40,473 nucleotides of DNA from Ruminococcus sp. (GTDB taxonomy: Bacteria > Bacillota > Clostridia > Oscillospirales > Ruminococcaceae). The stretch is taken from positions 1-40,473 of the forward strand of contig SVNI01000009.1 of assembly GCA_015066975.1 (NCBI GenBank), given 5' to 3'. Shown piece by piece: positions 22,509-31,484 of this stretch. The notes beneath the pieces were generated by a model. The model did no database searches. It was not told the DNA's origin and was given only the letters and a program-made list of their open reading frames with translations. How positions within the stretch are numbered: position 1 is the first letter of the stretch; each line of letters opens with the position of its first letter. Made by a program: the position numbers and the translations under genes.

Positions 22509-25130
22509 TTAGTCTTTTTTGCCGTCCTTGCCGTAGTAGTTCTTAGTGTAGATTTCCTTAATTTCAGAAATCAGCGGATAGCGGGGGTTAGCACCAGTAC
22601 ACTGGTCGTCAAAAGCATCCTCGGACATCTGGTCGAGACGGTCGAAGAAGTCTTTTTCATCAATGCCGTATTCTTTAATAGAATGCTTTACGCCGATAAC
22701 GTCCTTGAGTTCTTCCAGTTTTGCGATGAACTTTTCAAATACTTCTTCGTCGCTGTCGCCGGTCACACCGCAGGCACGAGCGCATTCGCAGTAACGTGCG
22801 AGTGTGTGCGGATACTGATACTGGGAGAATGTGCCCATCTTGGCAGGCTTTTCAGCGGCATTGAAACGCATTACATCTGTGATTAACAGAGCGTTTGCAA
22901 TACCGTGAGGCAGATGATGATATGCACCCAGCTTGTGAGCCATAGAGTGGCATACACCGAGGAATGCATTTGCAAAAGCCATACCAGCCATTGTAGAAGC
23001 GGTTGCCATCTTTTCACGGGCGATAACATCATTGCCGTCTTTGTAAGCTCTCGGCAGATATTCAAAAATTAACTGCATTGCTCTGATAGCGATGCCGTCT
23101 GTATAGTCAGTCGCCATAACAGAAGCATAAGCTTCAAGAGCATGTGTCATAGCGTCGATACCGGAAGCGGCTGTCAGACCCTTAGGAGCACTCATCATGA
23201 GGTCAGTATCAACAATAGCCATATTCGGAAGCAGTTCATAGTCTGCCAGCGGATACTTCTGACCTGTTGTCTGGTCTGTGATAACTGCGAAAGGAGTTAC
23301 TTCCGAACCTGTACCGGAAGAAGTCGGGATAGCAATGAAATATGCCTTTTCGCCCATCTTCGGGAAAGTGTAGACTCTCTTTCTGATATCAATAAATCTC
23401 ATAGCCATATCAAGGAAGTCAGCTTCGGGATGTTCATACAGAACCCACATGATTTTGCCGGCATCCATTGCAGAACCACCGCCGAGGGCGATAATGCAGT
23501 CAGGTTCGAACTTGCGCATTGCATCTGCGCCCTTCTGAGCAGAAGCAAGAGTCGGGTCAGGCTGAACGTCTGCAAATACAGTGTAAGCAATGCCCATTTC
23601 GTCAAGCTTGTCAGTGATGCATTTTGTGAAGCCGTTCTTGTACAGGAATTCGTCAGTGACAAGGAAAGCACGCTTCTTGCCCATAACGTTCTTGAGTTCA
23701 TCCAGAGCCACCGGCAGACAGCCTTTCTTGAAGTAAACTTTCTGAGGTGTTCTGAACCAGAGCATATTTTCACGGCGTTCTGCAACAGTCTTGATGTTCA
23801 GCAGGTGCTTGACACCAACGTTTTCAGAAACGGAGTTACCGCCCCAAGAACCGCATCCCAGTGTGAGAGAAGGCGCAAACTTGAAGTTATACAGGTCACC
23901 GATACCGCCCAGGGAAGAAGGCGTATTCACGAGAATACGGCAGGTCTTCATTCTGTCAGCGAATACGTCGAGCTTCTTTCTGCCTTCTGCGCTGTTGTTG
24001 TCAATCCACAGGGAGGAAGTATGACCCAGACCGCCGGCATTGACCAGAAGCTGTTCTGCCTTGTCCATAGCATCTTCAAAGCTTTCAGCCTTGTACATGC
24101 CGAGAATGGTGGTCAGCTTTTCATGAGCGAATGCTTCGTCAACGCTGGTGTCTTCAGCTTCGCCGACAATAACTTTTACTTCTTCCGGAATAGAGAAGCC
24201 AGCGAGTTCAGCAATCTTGTAAGGTCTCTGACCTACAATCTTAGCATTGAGTGCGCCGTTGATGAGCATGGTGCTTCTGAGCTTGTTCTTTTCGTCTTCG
24301 TTGAGGAAATAAGCACCTCTCTTGAGGAGTTCAGCCTTGACAGCATCATAAACATCTTTATGAGCGATAATTGTCTGTTCAGTAGCGCAAATCATGCCGT
24401 TATCGAATGTCTTGGAGTGAATAATAGAATTCACAGCATTCAGGATATCAGCAGAATTATCAATAATAGCGGAAGCATTACCAGCACCAACGCCCAGAGC
24501 CGGCGTGCCGGAAGAATAAGCGGCTTTTACCATGCCAGGGCCACCGGTAGCCAGAATGATATCTGCTTCCTTCATGATAGTGTTAGTCAGTTCGAGAGAC
24601 GGCACGTCAATCCAGCCGATAATACCTTCCGGAGCACCTGCCTTGACAGCGGCTTCGAGGACGATTTTTGCGGCTTCGATAGTGCATTTCTTAGCTCTCG
24701 GATGCGGAGAAAAGATAATTGCATTTCTGGTTTTCAGAGCCAGCAGGGACTTGAAAATAGCAGTAGAAGTCGGGTTCGTTGTCGGGATAACAGCAGCAAT
24801 CAGGCCGATAGGTTCAGCGACTTTTGTTACGCCGAACGCATCATCTTTTTCGATAACACCGCAGGTTTTTGTATTTTTATAAGCGTTATAGATGTGTTCA
24901 GCGGCATAGTTATTCTTGATAACTTTGTCTTCCATGATGCCCATGCCTGTTTCTTCCACAGCCATTTTAGCGAGCGGGATTCTGGCATGATTGGCAGCGA
25001 GTGCGGCAGCCTTGAAAATCTTGTCCACCTGTTCCTGAGTATAGGTTGCATATTTTTCCTGTGCGGCACGGACGCTCTGAATTTTGGCTTCCAGTGTTTC
25101 TACGCTGTCTACCAGCATTTCATTAGTCAT
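22509..25130 (-). CDS. adhE: Bifunctional acetaldehyde-CoA / alcohol dehydrogenase AdhE
   Basis: An 873-residue fusion enzyme of normal length that reduces acetyl-CoA to acetaldehyde and then to ethanol with NADH, reoxidising fermentation NADH. The N-terminal aldehyde dehydrogenase half has VIPTTNPTSTAIFKSLLALK, GVGAGNASAIID and the catalytic C248 in DNGMICATEQ. The iron-dependent ADH half begins near residue 455 and has CIIALGGGSAMDAGKIMW, IPTSSGTGSEVTPFAV, metal ligands in GIDAMTHALEAYAS and VCHSMAHKLGAYHHLPHG. Such proteins assemble into spirosome filaments. Its own consensus promoter and a Rex-like palindrome lie upstream. The ADH-like fragment and kinase-fold gene follow on the same strand. 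Confidence 0.97.
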   Translation of the reverse strand: MTNEMLVDSVETLEAKIQSVRAAQEKYATYTQEQVDKIFKAAALAANHARIPLAKMAVEETGMGIMEDKVIKNNYAAEHIYNAYKNTKTCGVIEKDDAFGVTKVAEPIGLIAAVIPTTNPTSTAIFKSLLALKTRNAIIFSPHPRAKKCTIEAAKIVLEAAVKAGAPEGIIGWIDVPSLELTNTIMKEADIILATGGPGMVKAAYSSGTPALGVGAGNASAIIDNSADILNAVNSIIHSKTFDNGMICATEQTIIAHKDVYDAVKAELLKRGAYFLNEDEKNKLRSTMLINGALNAKIVGQRPYKIAELAGFSIPEEVKVIVGEAEDTSVDEAFAHEKLTTILGMYKAESFEDAMDKAEQLLVNAGGLGHTSSLWIDNNSAEGRKKLDVFADRMKTCRILVNTPSSLGGIGDLYNFKFAPSLTLGCGSWGGNSVSENVGVKHLLNIKTVAERRENMLWFRTPQKVYFKKGCLPVALDELKNVMGKKRAFLVTDEFLYKNGFTKCITDKLDEMGIAYTVFADVQPDPTLASAQKGADAMRKFEPDCIIALGGGSAMDAGKIMWVLYEHPEADFLDMAMRFIDIRKRVYTFPKMGEKAYFIAIPTSSGTGSEVTPFAVITDQTTGQKYPLADYELLPNMAIVDTDLMMSAPKGLTAASGIDAMTHALEAYASVMATDYTDGIAIRAMQLIFEYLPRAYKDGNDVIAREKMATASTMAGMAFANAFLGVCHSMAHKLGAYHHLPHGIANALLITDVMRFNAAEKPAKMGTFSQYQYPHTLARYCECARACGVTGDSDEEVFEKFIAKLEELKDVIGVKHSIKEYGIDEKDFFDRLDQMSEDAFDDQCTGANPRYPLISEIKEIYTKNYYGKDGKKD

Positions 25131-25218
25131 GTATCAATCTCTCCAATCTGAAAATATTATTTTTCAACTTTTTTTGATAAGTGTTTTTGTTGTAAGAAAT
25201 CTTTTCTCTACAGTTTAT

Positions 25219-25247
25219 ATTTTACCACATTGTTATTTTTCTGTCAA
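25219..25247 (-). promoter_or_regulatory. adhE promoter
   Basis: On the minus strand TTGACA (25242-25247), 17 bases, TAAAAT (25219-25224), giving a leader of about 80 bases before the adhE ATG. Confidence 0.75.
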
Positions 25248-25250
25248 TGG

Positions 25251-25272
25251 GTTTGACAAATTTTTGTCAAAC
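25251..25272 (-). promoter_or_regulatory. Palindromic operator upstream of adhE (Rex-like)
   Basis: GTTTGACAAA, two central bases, TTTGTCAAAC: a perfect 22-base palindrome that ends three bases before the -35 hexamer. Its inner 18 bases agree with the Clostridia Rex consensus TTGTTAA-N4-TTAACAA at 10 of 14 fixed positions. Rex responds to the NADH/NAD ratio and commonly controls adhE; assignment to Rex is tentative. Confidence 0.55.
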
Positions 25273-25290
25273 AATTTTGCCCAAATTTCA

Positions 25291-25905
25291 TCATGTTTTT
25301 TGTGCATTCTGACGAAAATCATAAATACAGCGTTCGTAAGCGTTCAGCACGACAGTCTCATGATACTTATCAAACCGCGGAACAGAGCCGTAATTCAAGT
25401 GTACATGCCCATGACAGAACAGCGACGGATGATATTTCTCCAGCAAATCACAGAAGCAGGAAAATCCCTGATGAGGCAAATCTGATAAATCATTCAGGCC
25501 TTTTGCAGGCGCATGTGTCACAAGAATATCAAATCCGTGTGCAAGCTTCAAATCAAGCCAGCGTTTCCGGATGCGCTTCTGCATCTGTTTTTCAGTACAC
25601 TGAAACGGAAGTTCCTGACTGTTATATTTCATAGAACCGCCAAGCCCCAGAATCCGCACTCCCTGATAAGTAAACAGGGCATCATCAATGCAGATACAGC
25701 CTTCCGGCGGATTCTGCATATATTTTGTATCATGATTGCCGTGAATATACAAAAGCGGACAGTGCGCCATTGTGACAAGAAATTCCAGATATTCGGGTTT
25801 CAAATCTCCGCAGGAGATAATCAAATCCAGATTTTCGAGTTTGGATTTTTCATAGAAATCCCAGAGATACCGGCTTTCCTCATCAGAAATAAACAAAATT
25901 CTCAT
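25291..25905 (-). CDS. Calcineurin-like metallophosphoesterase
   Basis: A 204-residue protein with the dimetal phosphoesterase motifs in order: D in RILFISDEES, LIISCGDLKPEYLEFL, LYIHGNHDTKYM, ILVTHAPAKGL and LFCHGHVHLNYG. Members hydrolyse phosphomonoesters or diesters, including cyclic nucleotides; the substrate is unknown. The first motif is DEE where DxH is usual, so one metal ligand may differ. I chose the ATG at 25905, four codons inside the longest frame, because the family starts with MRILFIS. It follows the YdcF-like gene by 45 bases on the same strand. Confidence 0.85.
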   Translation of the reverse strand: MRILFISDEESRYLWDFYEKSKLENLDLIISCGDLKPEYLEFLVTMAHCPLLYIHGNHDTKYMQNPPEGCICIDDALFTYQGVRILGLGGSMKYNSQELPFQCTEKQMQKRIRKRWLDLKLAHGFDILVTHAPAKGLNDLSDLPHQGFSCFCDLLEKYHPSLFCHGHVHLNYGSVPRFDKYHETVVLNAYERCIYDFRQNAQKT

Positions 25906-25950
25906 AGTAAGCACCAACTAACTCAATGAAATAACAGCCCGTGTCCGGAA

Positions 25951-26742
25951 TCATCCGAACACAAACTGATAACAGATTCCCAGCCATTCGCGCACCCAGT
26001 AGGACGGCACTAAATACCATGATGTCTTTGCAGATACTGCATCTGTTTTCAGACCGATACTGTGTGCAATTCTTGCCGAACGATACTGATGATAGGCATC
26101 TGTGACAATCGTGATTTCCGGAAGCCACTCCTGTTCTGTGATAATTGCTTTTGCATTCTGCATGTTTTCGAGCGTGGATGTGGAAGTATCATCCCGGTAG
26201 ATTCTTGCTTCGTCAATGCCGTGGGCGGTCAGATACTGAAACATACATTCTGCTTCGGTGATGCTTTCATCCTCCCCCTGTCCTCCGCAGACGATAACAG
26301 GCACATCCGGATGCTGATTCAGATAATTCAGAGCACTGTCCAGCCGTTTTTTCAGCATCAGGCTTGGCGCGCCGCTGCGGACTTTACAGCCCAGAATCAC
26401 AACAGTATTTTCTGTTTTCGGCTTGTCATCAGCCGAAATTATCATGAAAACGCTCAGAACCGCTCCCAGCACCGCGCCGAAGCCGAGGACTCCCATCAGA
26501 ATGCACAGCACAAAATGCCCGAAACCGTTTTCCCAGATTTTCTGCAAGATGCCGGAAACTGCCGGATTCAAGGCGAAAAACAGGATTCCCATCACGGAAA
26601 TCACCGTACCGAAAATGCATCCGGCATGATGGATTCCCACCAGAAACGGACAGGCAAAAAAGACCAAGCCTGCTGAGAACAATACCGTTCCCAGCAGTCT
26701 GACCCATACTTGTGAAATGACAAACATTTCAAATTTCCTCAT
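25951..26742 (-). CDS. YdcF/SanA-like membrane protein (DUF218)
   Basis: A 263-residue protein with three hydrophobic segments in the first 100 residues (about 12-34, 40-62 and 74-100), followed by a DUF218 domain: NTVVILGCKVRSGAPSLMLKKRLDSAL, PVIVCGGQGEDESITEAECMFQYL, STSTLENMQNAKAI and TIVTDAYHQYRSARIAHSIG. Members are linked to envelope integrity and vancomycin sensitivity, and no reaction is established. The start overlaps the malic enzyme stop by four bases, so the two are translated together, although no metabolic link is evident. Confidence 0.88.
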   Translation of the reverse strand: MRKFEMFVISQVWVRLLGTVLFSAGLVFFACPFLVGIHHAGCIFGTVISVMGILFFALNPAVSGILQKIWENGFGHFVLCILMGVLGFGAVLGAVLSVFMIISADDKPKTENTVVILGCKVRSGAPSLMLKKRLDSALNYLNQHPDVPVIVCGGQGEDESITEAECMFQYLTAHGIDEARIYRDDTSTSTLENMQNAKAIITEQEWLPEITIVTDAYHQYRSARIAHSIGLKTDAVSAKTSWYLVPSYWVREWLGICYQFVFG

Positions 26743-27935
26743 GATGAAGCCAGCGGATTGACATCCAGTCCGGCAACGCCGGAATCAATCGCCGCCTGCG
26801 CCACAGCCTTTGCAACGGCAAGAGCGACGCTCCGGTCGAAGGCATCCGGCAGAATAAAATCAGCATTCAGCTTGTCATCTGAGACACATCCGGCGATAGC
26901 CTTGGTTGCGGCAACTTTCATTTCCTGATTGATATCTTTTGCACGGACAGCCAGTGCGCCTTTGAAGACACCGGGGAAGGCTACGACATTATTAATCTGA
27001 TTCGGGAAGTCGCTTCTGCCTGTGCCGACAATGTACGCACCGGCCTGTTTTGCTTCGTCGGGCATGATTTCCGGAACGGGGTTTGCCATAGCGAAGACAA
27101 TCGGCTTCTGATTCATAGACTGAATCATTTCGGCAGTCAATAATTTCGGACGGGAAACGCCGATAAATACATCAGCACCCTGCACAGCATCTGCAAGCTT
27201 GCCGTGTTTTTTGTTCTTGTTTGTCAGAGAAGCAATTTCATTATGCGCCGGATTCTCATAAGTTTCATCAGATGCCAGAATGCCATTAATATCGACAAGA
27301 ATCAGATTGCCGACACCCAGTGCAAGCAGGTGCTTTGCAATAGCGATTCCGGCAGAACCTGCGCCGTTGATGACAATTTCGAGTTCAGAAATCTGTTTTC
27401 CGGCGACTTTGCAGGCATTGACCAGAGCCGCTGCAACGACAATCGCCGTTCCGTGCTGGTCGTCATGGAATACCGGAATATCAAGTCTTTCTTTCAGTTT
27501 TGCTTCGATTTCAAAACATCTGGGTGCGGCAATGTCTTCTAGATTGATGCCCCCGAAACTCAGACCGATATTAGCGATAGTATTTACAATTTCGTCAGTA
27601 TCTTTGGAATTCACACAAAGAGGGAACGCATCCACGTCAGCGAATTCTTTGAACAGTGCGCATTTGCCTTCCATGACGGGCATAGCTGCCAGAGGGCCTA
27701 TGTCTCCGAGTCCGAGAACGGCTGTTCCGTCCGTGATGACGGCTACAAGATTATGTCTTCTCGTAAGCGTATACGACAGAGACGGGTCTTTTTCGATTTC
27801 CAGACACGGCTGGGCAACGCCCGGTGTGTACGCATGGGAAAGCGAATCCCTGTCATTAATTCTGGTGCGGGAGATGATTTCAATCTTTCCGCCCCATTCC
27901 TTGTGTTTTTCCAGTGATGACTGCATAATGTCCAT
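26739..27935 (-). CDS. Malic enzyme (NAD(P)-dependent malate dehydrogenase, decarboxylating)
   Basis: A 398-residue short-form bacterial malic enzyme, which converts malate to pyruvate, CO2 and NAD(P)H. Visible motifs are the tyrosine-containing SHAYTPGVAQPCLEI, AVITDGTAVLGLGDIGPLA, the metal-binding DIPVFHDDQHGTAIVVAAAL and the cofactor loop ELEIVINGAGSAGIAIAKHLLALG. The cofactor loop is followed by a D at the end of the second strand (LVDING), which more often goes with NAD. An AAAGGAG site lies before the ATG. It is 56 bases after the CAP-dockerin gene on the same strand, with no evident promoter of its own. Confidence 0.94.
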   Translation of the reverse strand: MDIMQSSLEKHKEWGGKIEIISRTRINDRDSLSHAYTPGVAQPCLEIEKDPSLSYTLTRRHNLVAVITDGTAVLGLGDIGPLAAMPVMEGKCALFKEFADVDAFPLCVNSKDTDEIVNTIANIGLSFGGINLEDIAAPRCFEIEAKLKERLDIPVFHDDQHGTAIVVAAALVNACKVAGKQISELEIVINGAGSAGIAIAKHLLALGVGNLILVDINGILASDETYENPAHNEIASLTNKNKKHGKLADAVQGADVFIGVSRPKLLTAEMIQSMNQKPIVFAMANPVPEIMPDEAKQAGAYIVGTGRSDFPNQINNVVAFPGVFKGALAVRAKDINQEMKVAATKAIAGCVSDDKLNADFILPDAFDRSVALAVAKAVAQAAIDSGVAGLDVNPLASS

Positions 27936-27979
27936 AATTTGAGATACTCCTTTTTATCCTTAGTATTTTTTATATTTCT

Positions 27980-28005
27980 ATTTTATCCGGATTACCAGAT
28001 AAAAT
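27980..28005 (-). promoter_or_regulatory. Hairpin spanning the CAP-dockerin stop codon
   Basis: ATTTTATC (27980-27987) and GATAAAAT (27998-28005) pair, with GG/CC continuing inside, and the stop codon is in the loop region. There is no U-run on the minus strand, so termination is doubtful and read-through into the malic enzyme gene is likely. Confidence 0.4.
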
Positions 28006-28798
28006 CAGAAAGCTCACATGTGACCCCTGTGCCTTTGACAGCCGTATATTCCAGAATGGCAGAGGCATCAACAGCATCTACCGAACCGTCATGATTGAGG
28101 TCAGCGGCATCAAGGAAACCTGTAGGGGCTTCGATATCCAGTCCGGCGGCATGGCTTGCCGCATAGTGAAGAATGACTTTTGCATCCCCGGCATTGATTT
28201 CTTTATTTCCATCGGGGTCGCCGAAATCGCGTTCCGGAATATACTGTCCGTCGAAGATATGGGGCTGACCGCCGTCTACAGAAGTAATCAGAAACATACT
28301 CCAGTGATAGCCGAAAATGGAATCTTCTTTATAATAATACCCGATTCCGATATGTGTCTTGTTCGGGTCAAGAATATTTGCTCTGTGTCCGTCAGAATTC
28401 ATCCACTGTTCCATAGCGGAACTTGGTTCAGGACGGCCGGCGGCAATATTTTCGGCTGCACCGCGGTAAGTGATGCCGACTTCTTTCATGGCAGAAAAGC
28501 ACATAGACCCATTCGGGCGGACATGTGCAAAAGACTGTGACAGCTCCTCGGCTCTTAGACAGGTCACTTCATTCAGAAGCGGAAAGGTTGCGAGTTCTGA
28601 CAGTCCGCGCGAAGTTCTTTCATTATTGACAAGATTAATGACTGTATCGCAGTATTCTTTAATCTGTTTTTCTTCGTCAGTCATGAATGCTTCGTCATGC
28701 AGATTGATGGCTGAAGCATGTACCGCTGTGAGATGCATCAGCGGCGCACATGCCATTACACAGGAAAGCAGTGCTGCGGCAAGCTTCATTTTTTCCAT
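27992..28798 (-). CDS. Secreted CAP (SCP/PR-1) domain protein with C-terminal dockerin
   Basis: A 268-residue exported protein. Residues 1-28 are a signal peptide ending AVHASA. A CAP domain spans about 50-172: VINLVNNERTSRGLSEL, CLRAEELSQSFAHVRPNG, AAENIAAGRPEPSSAMEQW and NSDGHRANILDPNKTHIGIGYYY. The C-terminus (about 195-260) has two calcium-binding dockerin repeats, DPDGNKEINAGDAKVIL and DLNHDGSVDAVDASAILEY, as in type I dockerins. Dockerins bind cohesins on scaffoldins, so this protein may join a cellulosome-like complex or the cell surface. CAP domain function in bacteria is not settled. GGGAG precedes the ATG by seven bases. Confidence 0.93.
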   Translation of the reverse strand: MEKMKLAAALLSCVMACAPLMHLTAVHASAINLHDEAFMTDEEKQIKEYCDTVINLVNNERTSRGLSELATFPLLNEVTCLRAEELSQSFAHVRPNGSMCFSAMKEVGITYRGAAENIAAGRPEPSSAMEQWMNSDGHRANILDPNKTHIGIGYYYKEDSIFGYHWSMFLITSVDGGQPHIFDGQYIPERDFGDPDGNKEINAGDAKVILHYAASHAAGLDIEAPTGFLDAADLNHDGSVDAVDASAILEYTAVKGTGVTCELSDFIW

Positions 28799-28837
28799 AG
28801 AAACGCTCCCTTTCTGGAATAATATTTTCTTATTTCT

Positions 28838-28866
28838 AGTATAACATTCAATTTGACTAAAGTCAA
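28838..28866 (-). promoter_or_regulatory. Promoter of the CAP-dockerin gene
   Basis: On the minus strand TTGACT (28861-28866), 17 bases, TATACT (28838-28843). The -35 is half of a 14-base palindrome, TTGACT-TT-AGTCAA (28853-28866), a possible operator. Confidence 0.7.
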
Positions 28867-28947
28867 TATCTGATTTGAAAATTTTTTGTGAACTTTGACT
28901 TTGTTTTCAAAAAAATGAAAAAAGCCCTTTTCTTTTCCGGAAAAATA

Positions 28948-28956
28948 TGCTATAAT
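28948..28956 (+). promoter_or_regulatory. Extended -10 promoter of the ACT-PFL operon
   Basis: TGC directly before TATAAT (28951-28956), with no good -35 hexamer. TTTTCCGGAAAA, a 12-base palindrome, lies at 28933-28944 where the -35 region would be. An AAGGAGG site precedes the first gene. Confidence 0.6.
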
Positions 28957-28993
28957 AAATATATCACTCAAAAAATCAAGGAGGCGCATTTCT

Positions 28994-29263
28994 ATGCGAG
29001 CAGTTATTACAGTTATCGGTAAAGATACCGTAGGCATCCTGCACAAAGTCAGCGGTATCTGTGCAGAACACAATGCAAATATCATTGAGGTCACCCAGAG
29101 CGTCATGCAGGACATGTTCGCCATGATTATGATGGCTGACATTTCCAACATCAATTCTGATTTCTCCGCCCTCTCCGACCAGATGGCAGAACTGGGAAAG
29201 GCAGAACATCTTGACATTCACTGTATGCATGAAGATATCTTCAATTCCATGCACGAAATATAA
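28994..29263 (+). CDS. ACT-domain protein (UPF0237 family)
   Basis: An 89-residue protein that is a single ACT domain: MRAVITVIGKDTVGILHKVS, AEHNANIIEVTQSVM and FAMIMMADIS. ACT domains bind amino acids and act as regulatory sensors. The stand-alone UPF0237 form is almost always found next to the PFL/UPF0210 gene that follows here by 19 bases. Its ligand is unknown. AAGGAGG lies eight bases before the ATG. Confidence 0.92.
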   Translation: MRAVITVIGKDTVGILHKVSGICAEHNANIIEVTQSVMQDMFAMIMMADISNINSDFSALSDQMAELGKAEHLDIHCMHEDIFNSMHEI

Positions 29264-29282
29264 TCTATTCTGAGGTGAAATC

Positions 29283-30641
29283 ATGCTGAATACGTTTAAT
29301 ATTCTCGAAACCATCCGCATGATACAGGACCAGTGCCTTGACATCCGCACTATCACAATGGGAATTTCCCTGCTGGACTGTATCGACCCCGACATAGACA
29401 AAGCCTGCTCAAAAGTCTATGATAAAATCACATCCAAAGCTCAAAATCTGGTGAAAACCGGTGAGCAGATTGAAAAAGAATACGGCATTCCGATTGTCAA
29501 CAAGCGAATCTCTGTCACGCCGATTGCTCTGCTTGCGGCGGCATGTCCGAAGGAAAATCCGGTCAAGTTTGCCAGAACGCTCCAGAAAGCCGCTGATACC
29601 TGCGGTGTGAACTTCCTGGGCGGTTATTCGGCTCTTGTGCATAAGGGATTCAGCGCAGGCGATTTGGAACTTATCAACTCCATTCCGGAAGCACTTGCAG
29701 AAACTTCCAATGTATGTTCTTCTGTGAATATCGGCTCTACCAGAAGCGGAATCAATATGGATGCGGCGGCTCTGATGGGTAAAATTGTCCGTCAGTGTTC
29801 CGAACTGACTGCCGATAAACAGTGTATCGGCGCAGCGAAACTGGTCGTTTTCTGCAATGCTGTAGAAGATAATCCTTTCATGGCAGGGGCATTCCACGGT
29901 ATCGGAGAACCTGACTGTGAAATTCATGTCGGTGTTTCCGGCCCCGGTGTTGTCCGTGCGGCTATTGCGAAATATCCGGATGCCAGCATTGACGAAATCG
30001 CTGACGTTATCAAGAAGACTGCATTCAAAATCACAAGAATGGGTCAGCTTGTCGGTTCGAGAGCTTCCAAGATGCTGAACGTTCCGTTCGGTATTGTGGA
30101 TTTGTCACTTGCGCCGACTCCGGCAATCGGCGACAGTGTAGCACATATTCTGGAGGGCATGGGACTGGAATGCTGCGGCACACACGGCACGACAGCAGCA
30201 CTCGCACTCCTGAATGATGCCGTGAAAAAAGGCGGTGTCATGGCATCTTCCAATGTCGGCGGACTGTCCGGCGCATTCATTCCGGTTTCCGAAGATGCCG
30301 GCATGATTCATGCTGCCGTCAACGGCACACTCTGCATTGAAAAGCTTGAAGCCATGACAGCCGTATGCTCCGTCGGCCTTGACATGATTGTTGTCCCCGG
30401 CGATATTCCTGCCGATACCATTTCTGCGATTATTGCAGATGAAGCCGCCATTGGCATGGTGAACAATAAAACTACTGCTGTCCGCCTGATTCCTGCCATT
30501 GGCAAAAAAGAAGGCGATATGCTCGAATTCGGCGGTTTGCTGGGTTCAGGCCCTGTGATGCCTGTCAATCAGAAATCTGCCTCAAAATTCATTTCCAGAG
30601 GCGGACGGATTCCTGCTCCTATGCACAGCATCAAGAACTGA
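29283..30641 (+). CDS. PFL-family protein (UPF0210/DUF711)
   Basis: A 452-residue protein of the UPF0210 family, a relative of pyruvate formate-lyase by structure with no known reaction. Recognisable segments are [77 protein letters not shown] and [20 protein letters not shown]. It has no glycyl-radical motif. It is co-transcribed with the ACT protein, which may give it amino-acid control. Length is normal and a terminator follows at once. Confidence 0.92.
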   Translation: MLNTFNILETIRMIQDQCLDIRTITMGISLLDCIDPDIDKACSKVYDKITSKAQNLVKTGEQIEKEYGIPIVNKRISVTPIALLAAACPKENPVKFARTLQKAADTCGVNFLGGYSALVHKGFSAGDLELINSIPEALAETSNVCSSVNIGSTRSGINMDAAALMGKIVRQCSELTADKQCIGAAKLVVFCNAVEDNPFMAGAFHGIGEPDCEIHVGVSGPGVVRAAIAKYPDASIDEIADVIKKTAFKITRMGQLVGSRASKMLNVPFGIVDLSLAPTPAIGDSVAHILEGMGLECCGTHGTTAALALLNDAVKKGGVMASSNVGGLSGAFIPVSEDAGMIHAAVNGTLCIEKLEAMTAVCSVGLDMIVVPGDIPADTISAIIADEAAIGMVNNKTTAVRLIPAIGKKEGDMLEFGGLLGSGPVMPVNQKSASKFISRGGRIPAPMHSIKN

Positions 30642-30656
30642 TTTCTATCCTAAAAA

Positions 30657-30690
30657 TAAAAATGCAGGTCATGCGCGACCTGCATTTTTT
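30657..30690. terminator. Bidirectional terminator between PFL and tatD
   Basis: AATGCAGGTC (30661-30670) and GACCTGCATT (30677-30686) form a 10-bp stem that extends through flanking A/T bases, with an ATGCGC loop and T-runs on both strands. It separates the convergent genes. Confidence 0.85.
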
Positions 30691-31469
30691 TATTTTGCCG
30701 AAATCCCGAAAAATTTCTCAGTATTCTGTTTTGCACGGCAGATAAGCTCATCTTCCGGCACATGCATGTATTCCGCAAGTGTTCCGGCAACATACCGGAT
30801 ATTCTGCGGAAAATTGATTCTCCCGATACCTGGCACATTCCGGGGGGCAAGATAAGGCGCATCTGTTTCCAGCATTACTCTGTCCAGAGGCAGAACCGAA
30901 ACGGCATCTCTCAGCGCATCTGCTCTGCGTTCGTCGCAAATCCAGCCCGTAATGCCGATATAGAACCCCATTTCCAGATAAGTTTCCAGAGTGGCTTTAT
31001 CTCCGGTAAAACAGTGCACAACGGCATGTTTGCAGATTTCCGGATGCTGTCTGAACACGCTGACGAATTCCCGTGAAGCATCACGCTCATGCAGAAACAT
31101 AGGCTTTTCCATGCGTTCTGCGATTTCAATATGCTTTTCCAGACAACGAATCTGATTTTCTCTCTGAGAAAACATTCTGTCGAAGTCAAGACCGCATTCC
31201 CCGACGGCAAGAATTTTATAATTTTCCGCGAGAATTTCCTCAATCCGGTCAAAATCTTCTTTCCGGGCATTGTCGGCATTATGGGGATGAATGCCGGCCG
31301 TTCCCCATGCGTCATGATTCTGTACAAAATGATGCACTTTTTCATTTTCGCGCATATCCGAACCTGTCAGAATACAGGCAACCCCTGCTTCCAGCGCATC
31401 TGCAAGCACTTTTTCCGGCTTGGAGAACTGCCGGCAGAACAGATTCACGCCGATATCATAATATTCCAT
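30690..31469 (-). CDS. tatD: TatD-family metal-dependent deoxyribonuclease
   Basis: A 259-residue TIM-barrel hydrolase. The first motif is YYDIGVNLF, as in E. coli TatD proper, where other members have DTHxH. Further motifs are WGTAGIHPHNADN, ILAVGECGLDFDRMFSQRENQ, KPMFLHERDASREFV, AVVHCFTGDKATLETYLEMG and MLETDAPYLAPRN. The enzymes are metal-dependent 3' exonucleases or DNA repair nucleases. It lies 15 bases after the unknown 237-residue gene and is read from the promoter at 32235-32263. The gene symbol reflects the family and is not proof of the same role as in E. coli. Confidence 0.9.
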   Translation of the reverse strand: MEYYDIGVNLFCRQFSKPEKVLADALEAGVACILTGSDMRENEKVHHFVQNHDAWGTAGIHPHNADNARKEDFDRIEEILAENYKILAVGECGLDFDRMFSQRENQIRCLEKHIEIAERMEKPMFLHERDASREFVSVFRQHPEICKHAVVHCFTGDKATLETYLEMGFYIGITGWICDERRADALRDAVSVLPLDRVMLETDAPYLAPRNVPGIGRINFPQNIRYVAGTLAEYMHVPEDELICRAKQNTEKFFGISAK

Positions 31470-31484
31470 AATGATTTTTTCCTT

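Noticed and set aside
23142..25151. Open frame of 669 codons on the plus strand opposite adhE
   Set aside because: It has no recognisable domain, no ribosome site and mirrors the codon bias of adhE, whose protein is unmistakable.
25951..26128. Overlapping minus-strand frame starting inside the YdcF-like gene and running toward the phosphoesterase
   Set aside because: It lies in another frame of a clear gene and has no ribosome site or recognisable content.
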